52,473 nt of DNA from an uncultured Lachnospiraceae bacterium (GCA_947565305.1 CANOFO010000007.1:1-52473), one strand, 5' to 3'. Counted from the stretch's first letter, positions 42,955 to 52,086 are shown. Notes: a model not told the origin generated them from the sequence alone. Numbers and translations: made by a program.

Positions 42955-43632
42955 TCAGTCCCCCATCTTATAACCCAGTCCGCGGACTGTCTTAATAAGC
43001 AGAGGATTCTGCGGGTCTTCCTCGATTTTCTCACGCAGACGTTTGATATAGACGGTCAGGGTGTTGTCGTTGACAAATTCTCCGGCAAAGTCCCACAGCG
43101 CTTCTAACAGCCTTGTGCGGGATAAGACGATGCCCTGGTTGCTGAGAAAGTATAACAGCAGACGGTATTCCAGCGCTGAGAGCGTAATTTCCTGTCCATC
43201 TTTGCGGACCGCTGCCTTTACAACGTCAACGCTGAGATTTTTATATTCCAGCAAGGTATTAGCTTTGCCATATCGGCGTAAAATATTATGGATGCGTGAG
43301 ACCAGCTCCCGTGGACGGAAAGGTTTGGAAATGTAATCGTCTGCGCCCAAATCAAGCCCGGTTACCACGCTGTACTCATCCCCGGATGCAGTCAGGAAGA
43401 TAATGGGCAGGTTGGTGGTGGATTTGGCAGCGCGGCAAACGGCAAATCCATTTCCCTCAGCCAGGGATACATCTAAGAGGATTAAATCAAAATTTGCTGC
43501 GGATTCTTCCAACAGCGCGAGGGCTTTGGCCTGTCCATCGACGGATGTGATGGAGAAGCTTTCTTTCTGTAAGAATTCTGTTAAATTTGTGACAATGCTC
43601 TTGTCATCTTCGACCAACAGGATGTGTGCCAT
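42955..43632 (-). CDS. OmpR-type response regulator (system 2)
   Basis: 225 residues, AAAGGAGCTCC before the ATG. Receiver domain with Asp9-Asp10, phospho-acceptor Asp54 (DLILLDVSL) and SKPFRPRELV; the C-terminal winged helix ends TVRGLGYKM. It is paired with the intramembrane-sensing kinase and lies two genes from the ABC transporter it probably activates. The 11-bp-phased GTGAC array at 41811 is its likely target. Closest familiar type: BceR-like. Confidence 0.95.
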   Translation of the reverse strand: MAHILLVEDDKSIVTNLTEFLQKESFSITSVDGQAKALALLEESAANFDLILLDVSLAEGNGFAVCRAAKSTTNLPIIFLTASGDEYSVVTGLDLGADDYISKPFRPRELVSRIHNILRRYGKANTLLEYKNLSVDVVKAAVRKDGQEITLSALEYRLLLYFLSNQGIVLSRTRLLEALWDFAGEFVNDNTLTVYIKRLREKIEEDPQNPLLIKTVRGLGYKMGD

Positions 43633-43807
43633 AGGGAGCTCCTTTCTTTGTGGAGTTGTTATATGTTATCTTATCATTAGGGCAGGGGGTCATGCAAGGC
43701 TAGATTTATGTGCAATGGTACTTGTTAAGGAAAGAAAAATATGATACCATCAAAGAAATAGGCAAGCCATGAAAGAAAATCTGTAATTGAGAAGGAGAAA
43801 TAGGGCT

Positions 43808-44752
43808 ATGAAGAAATATGGGTTTGGAGTTGATATTGGCGGGACAACCTGTAAATTAGGGCTGTTTGAGACCACAGGAACACTTTTGGAGAAATGGGAA
43901 ATCCCTACGGATATCAGCAATGAGGGTGAGAATATCCTGTCAGATATTGCGAAATCTTTAAACGAGAAGATGGAAGAACAGATTATCCAGAAGGATGATA
44001 TTGAGGGAATTGGCATTGGGCTTCCGGGACCAGTGCGCCGGGACGGCGTGGTTCCCACATGCGTCAATCTTGGGTGGAAGAATATAAATGTCGCCAAAGA
44101 GATGGAGGCGCTGATGCCTGGTTTCAAGGTAAAGGCGGCGAATGATGCCAATGTGGCAGCTCTGGGAGAGATGTGGCAGGGCGGCGGCAGAGGCTGCAAG
44201 AATATGGTGATGGTGACGCTGGGCACCGGCGTAGGCTGTGGGATTATCATTGACGGAGAGATTGTGCCGGGCAGCAATGGCGCTGGCGGAGAGATTGGGC
44301 ATATGACGGTAAACAGGCATGAGACAGTCCCCTGCAACTGCGGCAGGAAAGGCTGTCTGGAGCAGTATGCTTCTGCAACCGGAATTGCGCGTTTAGCCAG
44401 GGAGCATCTTGCCAGAGAGCACGAAAGCTCTTTGTTGGAAGAGATTGGCGAGATATCAGCTAAGGCGGTATTTGATGTATATAAGGATGGAGATGATAAG
44501 ACGGCGGAGGCAATTGTTGAAGAATTTGCCCAGATTTTGGGAAATGCACTGAGCAATCTTGCCTGTGTGTTAGACCCTGAGGTCTTTGTGATTGGCGGCG
44601 GTGTATCCAAGGCAGGAAAACCATTGCTGGATGCAGTGGAGAAGCACTATAGGAAAGCAGCGTTTTCTTCCTGTGATTCCATCCGTTTTGCGCTTGCAGC
44701 TCTTGGCAATGATGCCGGGATGTATGGCTGTGTGAAATTGATTTTGGAATAG
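43808..44752 (+). CDS. glcK: ROK-family glucokinase
   Basis: 314 residues from the ATG at 43808, with AAGGAG about 10 bases upstream; a frame starting at a TTG at 43787 adds 7 residues without support. ATP-binding GVDIGGTTCKLGLF at the start, catalytic NDANVAALGEM, and zinc motif CNCGRKGCLEQYAS, all in order and at the usual length. It phosphorylates glucose with ATP in the cytoplasm. It is a single-gene unit with a strong terminator behind it. Confidence 0.94.
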   Translation: MKKYGFGVDIGGTTCKLGLFETTGTLLEKWEIPTDISNEGENILSDIAKSLNEKMEEQIIQKDDIEGIGIGLPGPVRRDGVVPTCVNLGWKNINVAKEMEALMPGFKVKAANDANVAALGEMWQGGGRGCKNMVMVTLGTGVGCGIIIDGEIVPGSNGAGGEIGHMTVNRHETVPCNCGRKGCLEQYASATGIARLAREHLAREHESSLLEEIGEISAKAVFDVYKDGDDKTAEAIVEEFAQILGNALSNLACVLDPEVFVIGGGVSKAGKPLLDAVEKHYRKAAFSSCDSIRFALAALGNDAGMYGCVKLILE

Positions 44753-44769
44753 GAGAATAATTAAAATTA

Positions 44770-44816
44770 AAAACAGTGCTTTTACTCAGTCGTAGTGAAA
44801 GCGCTGTTTTTTATTT
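44770..44816 (+). terminator. Strong terminator after glcK
   Basis: 44770-44786 pairs with 44794-44810 over 17 bp (two G-T) around a 7-base loop, ending in TTTTTTATTT. The A-run on the left makes it usable from the other strand too. Confidence 0.88.
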
Positions 44817-44922
44817 AGGAAAGAAATTGTCACGCTAACGCGCGAAAGTATCTTCCTATAAGACAAAAATAAGATGCGCACGTTGCTCCATTATAGATTC
44901 AAATATCTGAAAAGTATCCATT

Positions 44923-47358
44923 TTACTGTGGCAATAGTCCTGCGAGCATGCTGTCAGGGGAATGGTTAGCCTGGGCAAGAATGCTTTGCCCGGCCTGAAT
45001 GAGGATGTTGTATTTGGCATGTTCTATCATTTCCTCAGCCATGTCCGCATCCCGAAGACGGCTTTCAGCGCCAGAGGTGTTCTCGGCATTTATCTGGTTG
45101 ACCGCCATGGCGTGTTCCAGACGGTTCTGGGTAGCGCCGAATTGGCTGCGCATCTCAGATACCTTATCAAGGGCTTTGGCCGTGCTGGTGATGGCAGCAG
45201 ATGCGCTGCTGTGGGTGGAGACATCTATGCCGCCTATTCCCAAAATTCCAGTGTTCATGGAGGGGAGCGGAATTTTAATCCCTTGCTGCGAAAGCGGACC
45301 TGCCTGAATCATAATTTCACGTTTCCCACTTATTACCTGGGATCTGTAGCGGGCGTTATCGGTAGTTGCCGGGGAAGAAATCTGGGTCGTTGCCTTTAGG
45401 TTGCTGCCGTCATCTGTTTTCACTGAAATTTCTGTATTCTTCAATGCATTGCAAATATCCCCGACCAATGCATTCGTCTGGGAGGCTAAATTGCTTACAA
45501 GCCCTCGTTTAGGCGTTACGGAATAAGTACGCCTTCCGGTAACTGGATTGACGGAATAGCGCGTATCAAAATCGTTATTGTTCAGCCAGCCGCCAAAATC
45601 CATCGTATAGTTGATGTCCACGCTATAGTTAAAGGCGCTGTCCGTAAAAGTGAGGCTGCCGTTGTTGGAGGAATCCACAGAGGGACTGCCCATGCCTCCC
45701 TGTGTCATGTTTAAGTAATTCCGGTATGCAGAGGCATATTGGTTAATATAGGCATTCAAGCAGGAATCCACGCGTGACCTAATGTTGTCCTCAACATTGC
45801 TCGCCGAGAAATTGTATGTCTGGCCGTTGGCGTCCTTCATTGTAAAGGACAGCGTATCTGTGGCTAGGTCGTGGTCTAAGGTCATGCCGTTTTGAAGGAC
45901 AAGCTGGTTCGGGATATCCCGCCCCATAAGATTCTGGGTACCGTATGTATCCAGGGACGGTGAATGTTTGCCGATGCTGATGCTGGTGCCCGCTCCGGTA
46001 TAGCTTGCTTCAAAATTCATTTCGGTGTTTGTTGTGACAGTAATCTGCCAATTTTTGATTGCAGAAATAAGTTCGTTCTTGCTGACTTCTGAATCCACAT
46101 TAAATGAAATGGTAGTGCCCGTCATAGAATCACGGTATTGGTAGGTTCGATATTGTTCGCCGCCGGACACTGTACTGCCGGGGTTCACGCTTTCCCCTTG
46201 CATCCATTCAGACAGTCCTAAATCATCCCATGTCATATGGGTAAATTTAACGTCACCTTTGTTATCATTATACATGGAAGGCAGGTACATCTGTATGCCG
46301 TTGGCGTCAGCATGCATCCGGTAACCGCCAATTATGCTGTTAAAATAGTTGTTTCTGGGAATATAATCTTTCTTGCTTGTATCTATAGGGCTGATGTCGC
46401 TCATGTCGATACCCGGATTGACCGGAACACGAGGAAGGTTATAATCGCCGCTCTGTAGGCTGTAAGTCTCTAAGCCGTCTGCTTTCAGTTCGGTCATTAG
46501 CGAATCCAAATCCGTACCTTCACGAACATTAAAAGAAAAAGTCAGCCCTGCGTGTGTAAAAGAGTAGGTTCCGCTTTCAATGTTCTTCGGATTAAGCGCA
46601 GTGCCGTCAGATTTTTTGATATCGCTCCATGCATGCTGAATCTCATCAATGTATATGCCGTCAGTCCGCGGGTCAAGGATATATTTGCGCGCGCTGGGAG
46701 CCCTGTTGCCACCATCAAAAATCAAAGGAATAAGAACCTCTTTGCCACCTTCACCTTCCGCTTTAAGGGTATATTCCCCGGCAATAATATTATCATTTTT
46801 GTCAAATTTCACATCGAGGCTTGGCGAACCATAGGCATAACGTTTGCCGTTATAGAGGATACCGCCGTCCCGTACGCCTCTGTTAGAATCTTCATGGTAG
46901 ACCATGATGTCGGTAGGCGCCCCTTTAATCTCCGGTGTGTTGGTGGGCTTGAAGATTATAGTATCATTGAACATCGTATCTGTGCTGATACGGTTAATGT
47001 CTAACTTTAGTTCATTGATTTCTTTCTGTATGGCCCTGCGGTCAGCATCCGTATTCGTATCGTTGGCAGCCTGGACGGAAAGCTCAGTAATTCTATGTAG
47101 CATGGACTGGACTTCAGAAAGCGCTCCATCGGCAACCTGCACAAGGGAGACCCCATCCTGTATATTGCGGACATCTTGTCTCAGCCCCCTGACATTCCAG
47201 CGCATCTTTTCGGAAATGCATAGCCCGGCAGCATCATCAGAGGCTCGGTTAATTCGGTAGCCGCTGGAAAGACGCTCCATGTGCTTGGCATTCTTCGTTG
47301 TGTTGGTGTTCAGATTTCTGCTGGCAAACATGGAATTTTTATTATATTGAATAACCAT
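44923..47358 (-). CDS. Very large flagellin
   Basis: 811 residues, GGGAGG before the ATG. Residues 1-140 are the conserved N-terminal D0/D1 rods (LSSGYRINRASDDAAGLCIS, with LHRITELSVQAAN); the last 100 are the C-terminal partner (NAENTSGAESRLRDADMAEE, then GQSILAQANHSP). Most flagellins have 270-500 residues. Here about 570 extra residues, rich in Asn, Ser, Thr, Tyr and Gly, form the outward-facing hypervariable region, repeated in style (FSFNVREGTDLDSLM; ISFNVDSEVSKNELI). In the region recognised by TLR5, HRITEL keeps the Arg, Glu and Leu of Salmonella VRELAV-type sequences. No other flagellar gene is in the window. A candidate sigma-28 -10 lies upstream. Confidence 0.95.
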   Translation of the reverse strand: MVIQYNKNSMFASRNLNTNTTKNAKHMERLSSGYRINRASDDAAGLCISEKMRWNVRGLRQDVRNIQDGVSLVQVADGALSEVQSMLHRITELSVQAANDTNTDADRRAIQKEINELKLDINRISTDTMFNDTIIFKPTNTPEIKGAPTDIMVYHEDSNRGVRDGGILYNGKRYAYGSPSLDVKFDKNDNIIAGEYTLKAEGEGGKEVLIPLIFDGGNRAPSARKYILDPRTDGIYIDEIQHAWSDIKKSDGTALNPKNIESGTYSFTHAGLTFSFNVREGTDLDSLMTELKADGLETYSLQSGDYNLPRVPVNPGIDMSDISPIDTSKKDYIPRNNYFNSIIGGYRMHADANGIQMYLPSMYNDNKGDVKFTHMTWDDLGLSEWMQGESVNPGSTVSGGEQYRTYQYRDSMTGTTISFNVDSEVSKNELISAIKNWQITVTTNTEMNFEASYTGAGTSISIGKHSPSLDTYGTQNLMGRDIPNQLVLQNGMTLDHDLATDTLSFTMKDANGQTYNFSASNVEDNIRSRVDSCLNAYINQYASAYRNYLNMTQGGMGSPSVDSSNNGSLTFTDSAFNYSVDINYTMDFGGWLNNNDFDTRYSVNPVTGRRTYSVTPKRGLVSNLASQTNALVGDICNALKNTEISVKTDDGSNLKATTQISSPATTDNARYRSQVISGKREIMIQAGPLSQQGIKIPLPSMNTGILGIGGIDVSTHSSASAAITSTAKALDKVSEMRSQFGATQNRLEHAMAVNQINAENTSGAESRLRDADMAEEMIEHAKYNILIQAGQSILAQANHSPDSMLAGLLPQ

Positions 47359-47447
47359 TGCTGCAACCTCCCTGTTTCATAGCAATCATCCGTGATTCTT
47401 ATCTAAAGAACATGTCAAAAAATAAAAGGCAATAACAGATATTATAT

Positions 47448-47474
47448 ATATCGTCAATTATTATAATATTCATA
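47448..47474 (-). promoter_or_regulatory. Possible sigma-28 promoter of the flagellin gene
   Basis: Minus strand GACGATAT (47455-47448) matches 7 of 8 bases of the GCCGATAT -10 used for flagellins. The -35 at the right distance is TATG rather than TAAA, so support is weak. The rest of 47359-47610 is very AT-rich with no gene seen. Confidence 0.35.
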
Positions 47475-47610
47475 ATAATATTGGTCATATTTACTAACTT
47501 TACAATGAAAAATTAACTTTGTACAGATTGTTTGCTGGAAAATATCTATAAAAATTGTAAAACTATATCATTAATTTGTGAAGAATCGAAAAGATTTTTC
47601 AAATAAATGG

Positions 47611-48108
47611 TTATGTGACCTTTCTGGGGAAACCTTCCGGTAGCGGGCGTTTTTTGGCCGAATAGTTTTCCACAGTAATTTTCAAGACATTGACAATGGA
47701 TACAAGTTTCTCATTAAAAGTAAAATCCTTCCCGGTCTGGCTCTTCATGAGGATGGACATGCCAAGCTGTTTCTCCTCTGTGTCCGTGACAATCTCCGCT
47801 TTTCCCATGCCCATGATACTTCGGTAGGACATGCCATACTGGCAGGCAACTTTGCCCTCGAAGGGGATGGCATCGCATTCCATGGCAAATGAAACTTTGG
47901 GGTTTTGGCGGATAATGTCATATTTATAGCCTTCGGTGGCTCCGTGCAGATAGAAAATCAGTGCCTCATCCTCAAAAACATAACCGAAATTTAAAGGCAC
48001 AACATAGGGCTGCCCATCGTCGCTCAGACCCAGATGGAGGACTTTGCAGTTGTCTAATATGGAACATATTTCTTGTATATCAGTAACTTCCCTTTCGCGT
48101 TTTCTCAT
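47611..48108 (-). CDS. NimA-like FMN-binding split-barrel protein
   Basis: 165 residues, AAAGGAAA before the ATG. The pattern CKVLHLGLSDDGQPYVVPLN, then LIFYLHGATEGYKYDIIRQN and VSFAMECD, is that of the pyridoxamine-phosphate-oxidase-like flavoprotein family that includes nitroimidazole-resistance NimA. Members bind FMN (or heme) and act as small reductases. Substrate unknown. A folded-looking element at 48186-48290 lies in its upstream region. Confidence 0.88.
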   Translation of the reverse strand: MRKREREVTDIQEICSILDNCKVLHLGLSDDGQPYVVPLNFGYVFEDEALIFYLHGATEGYKYDIIRQNPKVSFAMECDAIPFEGKVACQYGMSYRSIMGMGKAEIVTDTEEKQLGMSILMKSQTGKDFTFNEKLVSIVNVLKITVENYSAKKRPLPEGFPRKVT

Positions 48109-48185
48109 GTTTCTTAATTTCCTTTTCTATGAAGATTATCAAGTTCGTGCAGTTCTCAGTTCCTCTTTAATAAAGAATAAACTTT

Positions 48186-48290
48186 GTATCGGCCGCCGCG
48201 TGTTCCTCCGGGGTAATCATATGCTTGAACCGAGACACCGGCGATACGGAAATACCTAAGTGATTGCCGCACTCCTCCCGGAACCGATAC
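48186..48290. other. Nested inverted repeats: possible structured leader RNA
   Basis: GTATCGG (48186) pairs with CCGATAC (48284); CGGG (48209) with CCCG (48277); GGTAATCA (48212) with TGATTGCC (48261). The pairs are nested on a common axis around a GC-rich core, unlike the AT-rich surroundings. It stands about 80 bases before the NimA-like start on the minus strand. It does not match a riboswitch that I recognise. Confidence 0.5.
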
Positions 48291-48335
48291 TGTACTTATT
48301 ATACTGCCTGCCCAAAAACTCTGCAAGAGAGATTG

Positions 48336-48821
48336 TTAATTCTGGTTACAGAGGACAACAATTCTTCTTGGCGTAGTCTGAGGTGGGATGCTCCTGGTGG
48401 TCACGGAATAGTATACCAACAGGAAGTTTCCACCGGGAGGGCAGGAGAAGCGCTGTCCGTTGAGCGTAATGATTTCCGTATTGCGTGCGATGTTAAGGCG
48501 CAGTGAGTTATCGCTGGCAGTGAGATTCCTGCGGAAGAAATTCAGCGTCACAGTCTCATCATTACGCATGGGCGCAATGATTTCAGCCTGATATTGAGGC
48601 GGATATATCAATGGCACCGGGCGGCTGCCGTCATAAAAAGCAGTTACCGGCATTCCGGTGCGTAACTGCGTGTTCCCGACAACTGCGGTGCCTGGAGAAA
48701 GCACAAAGTTGTTGATGCCGTTCGGCGTATTAACGGTAACCATCTGGCTGCAGCAGTTTCCGGGTGTCTGGGAAATATTGCGGATAATACCAGTTACAGG
48801 TATCAGATTTTCATAATTCAT
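48336..48821 (-). CDS. Unknown protein, beta-rich, no family recognised
   Basis: 161 residues, AAAGGA before the ATG. No signal peptide or membrane helix. Alternating hydrophobic/polar stretches suggest mostly beta strands (MVTVNTPNGINNFVLSPGTA, MPVTAFYDGSRPVPLIYPPQ, NIARNTEIITLNGQ). The N-terminal half looks like a small barrel module in which a CCSQ pair and a Gly-Asn turn stand out. There is a two-part layout with a proline-rich middle. It is followed by the NimA-like gene on the same strand (228 bases away) and is divergent from the chemoreceptor. Codon use resembles its neighbours, so it is a real gene of unknown function. Confidence 0.7.
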   Translation of the reverse strand: MNYENLIPVTGIIRNISQTPGNCCSQMVTVNTPNGINNFVLSPGTAVVGNTQLRTGMPVTAFYDGSRPVPLIYPPQYQAEIIAPMRNDETVTLNFFRRNLTASDNSLRLNIARNTEIITLNGQRFSCPPGGNFLLVYYSVTTRSIPPQTTPRRIVVLCNQN

Positions 48822-49027
48822 GCATAAATCCTTTTTCGTTTCTTTCTATAAAATATGCCAAAATTATTAATTGTTACAAATGATCAATTGTAGTGCAAGA
48901 CTATGTAATTTTATTCATATAAATTGTAAAGTCGAATCTTGTAATAAAAAAATGAATATGGTAAAATTTATTTATGAAATTTTAAGGATTTATACTATAA
49001 TTACATAAAGGTTTGGAGGAGAGGGTT

Positions 49028-50488
49028 ATGCAGCTTGACATTTTGAAAAACGAGGAAAAAAGAACGAATTTTGTAATGTTCCTGTTTTATGCGGCAGTTC
49101 CGCTTGTGGCATTTTTGTATGTATTGATTTTTAATGGCGGAGCAGCGAAAGACAGTATAGCAGTGACCATGGTGGCAGCGGGGTTTTTGGTGAAACTGTT
49201 AGAGAAAAAGCTTGGCAAATACGCCAAATATATATATGTCTCCATTTTACCGGTGTTTGGGGCGGTGACGATTATCATGGGTACGCCCAGGGCTTTCGGG
49301 GCAATGGCAGAAGCTTATTTCCTGATTCTGTTTCTGGCAGTTTCCTATTATGATTTGTCGACAATTATTGTCTATTCCGTAGTTCTTATTGTCTCGAACG
49401 CAGCCGGGCTGATACTGTTTCCCGATGCATATCTGTGCATGTATACATTGTCCATTTGGATATTTATCCTGATGGTATATGCGCTGGCGGTTTTGGCAGC
49501 CGTGATGGTTGTCACGAGGGCGCGCGCCTTATTTGATACGGTGCAGACCAAAGAGTCAGAGGCAGAGGAAATTCTGGGCAATGTACGTCAGGCATTTATG
49601 GGAATCCAGGAATCGACAGATAACATCCATACCTCGCTGAGCGGCTTTGGGCAGAGTACGCAGGAGATTGCAGATTCTACAGAAGAAATTTCAGCCAGTG
49701 CGGAAAAACAGATTGAGGAAGTGAGTGGGAGCATTGAAATTTTCAATACCTTGAATGAGAAAATCGAGGCTTCCGAGGAACAAGTTGACGTTACCATGAA
49801 GAATATGAGGCAGCTGAAAGAGAAAAATGATGAGGGAATCCATTCTATCTCACAGCTCTCCAAGAAATTTGACGATAATATCCAGGCAACCAGGGAGGCC
49901 GCTGAGGGCGTTGCTACTCTGAGCCAGAAGTCAAGCCTAATTGCGGGGATTGTAGACAGTATTGACCAGATTGCACAGCAGACCAACCTGCTTGCCTTGA
50001 ATGCAGCGATTGAAGCAGCGAGAGCCGGGGAAGCCGGCAAAGGGTTTGCCGTGGTTGCCAATGAGATTAACTCGTTATCCATGGAATCCTCGCAGGCGAC
50101 AAAGGAAATTGACGCTATCTTAAAAGATATCATAGAAACGGTCGAGGTGACCAATAAGATTATGGACAGGAACGGTATGACGGTCAGAGAATCTTATGAC
50201 CAGTTAAATGATACGGTGAAGATTTTTGAGACCATGATAGATTCTTCAGAGGAGGTGCTCTCAGTTATAGAGGTATTAAAGCTGGAATTGTCCAATATTG
50301 TGGAGATTAAAGAATCCTTACTGGAGTCCATGAACAGGCTGGAGGCAATTTCTGAGAGGGCTGCAGAGACTACAACGGAAATTAGCCTTTCAACTGGAGA
50401 ACAGGTGTCTGGCGTAGACAATATCCTTAAGTCATTGGAGAAAGCCCAGGAGGGCATTGAGCGGCTTGGCGGAGTGCTGAAAGATTAA
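49028..50488 (+). CDS. Membrane chemoreceptor without extracellular sensor domain
   Basis: 486 residues from the ATG at 49028 (GGAGGAGAGG upstream). About six membrane helices occupy residues 15-165 with only short loops, so there is no Cache or four-helix sensor. The C-terminal 300 residues are the methyl-accepting signalling coiled coil, with the conserved tip [20 protein letters not shown] followed by [11 protein letters not shown]. The multi-helix front suggests sensing inside the membrane or of membrane energy state. It lies close to the flagellin gene, consistent with a motility role. A terminator follows. Confidence 0.92.
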   Translation: MQLDILKNEEKRTNFVMFLFYAAVPLVAFLYVLIFNGGAAKDSIAVTMVAAGFLVKLLEKKLGKYAKYIYVSILPVFGAVTIIMGTPRAFGAMAEAYFLILFLAVSYYDLSTIIVYSVVLIVSNAAGLILFPDAYLCMYTLSIWIFILMVYALAVLAAVMVVTRARALFDTVQTKESEAEEILGNVRQAFMGIQESTDNIHTSLSGFGQSTQEIADSTEEISASAEKQIEEVSGSIEIFNTLNEKIEASEEQVDVTMKNMRQLKEKNDEGIHSISQLSKKFDDNIQATREAAEGVATLSQKSSLIAGIVDSIDQIAQQTNLLALNAAIEAARAGEAGKGFAVVANEINSLSMESSQATKEIDAILKDIIETVEVTNKIMDRNGMTVRESYDQLNDTVKIFETMIDSSEEVLSVIEVLKLELSNIVEIKESLLESMNRLEAISERAAETTTEISLSTGEQVSGVDNILKSLEKAQEGIERLGGVLKD

Positions 50489-50496
50489 TAAATGAC

Positions 50497-50530
50497 AAAG
50501 CGGCGTAGCTTGTGCTATGCCGTTTTATAT
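50497..50530 (+). terminator. Terminator after the chemoreceptor gene
   Basis: AAAGCGGCGTAGC and GCTATGCCGTTTT pair around a TTGT loop (11 Watson-Crick pairs, one G-T, one mismatch), ending in T-rich sequence. Confidence 0.8.
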
Positions 50531-50568
50531 GCGCAGGGGAAGATGAATCTTCCCTACTCGATTGTCCA

Positions 50569-51087
50569 TTATCCTACCTGAAATATCCCCAGAGAAGGCG
50601 GGTAAACGGTGAATACCATAAAACCAATTGCCAGCAGAAGGACAAGCAGCCAGGGGAGAAGGGAACTTTTTCTTTTATAAGGGTTTTGCTCTTGGCAGCG
50701 TAAAGTTATGATATATACGATGGCAAACGCCAGAATCACACTGATATAAAAAATCAGAATATCTATTGGGGTGTATGTTCTGCCCAGAACGCCAGAATAC
50801 GTGTAAAAAAATATGGGAATGGCAAAGGTTCCTGCCAGAATTCCCAAAGGATAGGAAAAAGAGAGGCAGGGATATTCCTGCGCCAGTAGTGGGCAGACTA
50901 TGATACCGTAGAAGAGCATAGGAAAAAATAATAATTTCATATGTTCCCAGGTGGATTCACTTACCGGCGTGAAAAGTCCCACCAGAAAATTTTCGTTGGA
51001 CCATTCGTATGTGAAATGCGCTAGTGTGCCCACAATGGAAGTAAACAGAATGCCAATAACCGTGGTTAGCAATAGCTTATTTTGCAT
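50569..51087 (-). CDS. DUF6512-like integral membrane protein
   Basis: 172 residues from the ATG at 51087 (AAAGGAA 6 bases upstream; a TTG two codons earlier is less likely). Five membrane helices. The loop TPVSESTWEHMKLLFFP after the first helix matches the NES-WEH-K pattern of DUF6512 membrane proteins in Clostridia. Function unknown. It is single and flanked by the chemoreceptor and by the inverted-repeat element near thiT. Confidence 0.75.
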   Translation of the reverse strand: MQNKLLLTTVIGILFTSIVGTLAHFTYEWSNENFLVGLFTPVSESTWEHMKLLFFPMLFYGIIVCPLLAQEYPCLSFSYPLGILAGTFAIPIFFYTYSGVLGRTYTPIDILIFYISVILAFAIVYIITLRCQEQNPYKRKSSLLPWLLVLLLAIGFMVFTVYPPSLGIFQVG

Positions 51088-51201
51088 AATCAATTCCTTT
51101 CTTGCAGTTACGGAAACTTATTATGAAAGAAGTATATGCAAAAAAGAAAAATATATAAGCGACCTTGGCTTTTGCCGCAAATATTGCCTATTCCTCTGAG
51201 A

Positions 51202-51367
51202 CTAGTGTACTGACACGTTTATATTCAGGCAAACCTCCTTGCCTGATTGCCCATCAGGCTGCGTTGTCATCAGTCGACGATGCCACCGCATCGCCTCTTT
51301 CTTCCGCCTTGCCGATGAACAATCGTTCTGCGGAGTTTCGCCAGATATAAATGTGTCAGTACACTAG
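51202..51367. mobile_element. MITE-like inverted-repeat element overlapping the thiT 3' end
   Basis: 23-bp terminal inverted repeats (51202-51224 and 51345-51367, one mismatch; weaker pairing continues inward for about 15 bp) bound 120 bp. Inside are two hairpins: GCCTGAT-ATCAGGC (51231-51249) and CGATGC-GCATCG. The ends read C-TA-GTGTACTGACAC, so a TA target duplication of the IS630/Tc1 type is possible. It contains no transposase; a 61-codon frame inside is not convincing. The right end supplies the last four codons and stop of thiT. Confidence 0.7.
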
Positions 51368-51886
51368 GCGTTTGACTTGAGCCAGTGCATGGCGGACAGG
51401 GGGCAGTGCAAGGAGGATTATAGTGATAGCGGCTTCTGCTCCAAGATAAGAACCATTGTATGCCAGTGAGTAGAGAGGAGCGGCCATATTGTCGGGCGCG
51501 TAGGCGGCAAAGAAAATAATGCCGGAGAGGAAAGAGAAAAAGAAACGTCCCAATACACCCACCAGGTAACCGATGATAAGCCCGTGTTTCTGTTTATAAA
51601 AAAATCCGGAAAGACCCAGTGCGCCGAATGCCAGCGGATAATCTGTAAGCATTTGCGGGATAGTATAAAAAACAGGCTCTATCATGAACTGCAGCATTCC
51701 ATAGGCAGCTCCGGTCATCAGCCCTGCAGCGGGACCAAACCAGTAGCCTATCAGGACAATGAACAGCATACTCAGTAAGGTGACTGAGCCGCCCATAGGC
51801 ATTTCAATAATCTTAATCATAGATGCGACCTGGGCAAGGGCGATGGCGGCAGCGGAAAATACAAGTTTTTTCGTAGTCTTATTCAT
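51356..51886 (-). CDS. thiT: ECF-type thiamine transporter S component
   Basis: 176 residues, GGAGG before the ATG. Six helices; the GSVTLLSMLFIVLIGYWFGP and GAAYGMLQFMIEPVFYTIPQ signatures match ThiT, which binds thiamine outside and needs the shared EcfAA'T module for uptake. Length is normal. The last residues (RLVY) and the stop lie in the right end of the inverted-repeat element, so the insertion replaced the original tail with little effect. No TPP riboswitch is present in the 40-50 base leader, unusual for a thiamine gene. Confidence 0.92.
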   Translation of the reverse strand: MNKTTKKLVFSAAAIALAQVASMIKIIEMPMGGSVTLLSMLFIVLIGYWFGPAAGLMTGAAYGMLQFMIEPVFYTIPQMLTDYPLAFGALGLSGFFYKQKHGLIIGYLVGVLGRFFFSFLSGIIFFAAYAPDNMAAPLYSLAYNGSYLGAEAAITIILLALPPVRHALAQVKRLVY

Positions 51887-51931
51887 GAATGGAATCCTCC
51901 GTAATAATGTGTTTGTTCTAATTGCAGTCTT

Positions 51932-51960
51932 ATTGTAGCGGCTGCAGTTCTTTCTGTCAA
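51932..51960 (-). promoter_or_regulatory. Sigma-A promoter of thiT
   Basis: Minus strand TTGACA, 17 bases, TACAAT; the leader to the ATG is only about 40-45 bases. Confidence 0.75.
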
Positions 51961-52018
51961 TTGCATGATTATTTTACCACGTTGTCTCAATAAAGTACTA
52001 GAGAAATAAAGAAAATTC

Positions 52019-52047
52019 TTGCAAAATTGGAAAAATAATATTAAAAT
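52019..52047 (+). promoter_or_regulatory. Sigma-A type promoter of gdhA
   Basis: TTGCAA, 17 bases, TAAAAT; AAAGGAG and the ATG follow about 40 bases later. Confidence 0.55.
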
Positions 52048-52086
52048 GTACTTTGAAAACGAAAGTATGAATGTAAAGGAGAATGA

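Noticed and set aside
43750-44610. Open frame of 286 codons opposite glcK
   Set aside because: glcK has all ROK motifs in the other direction; the antisense product is Ser/Pro-rich and has no ribosome site.
51165-51350. 61-codon frame within the inverted-repeat element
   Set aside because: No ribosome site, and the frame is a by-product of the hairpin sequence.
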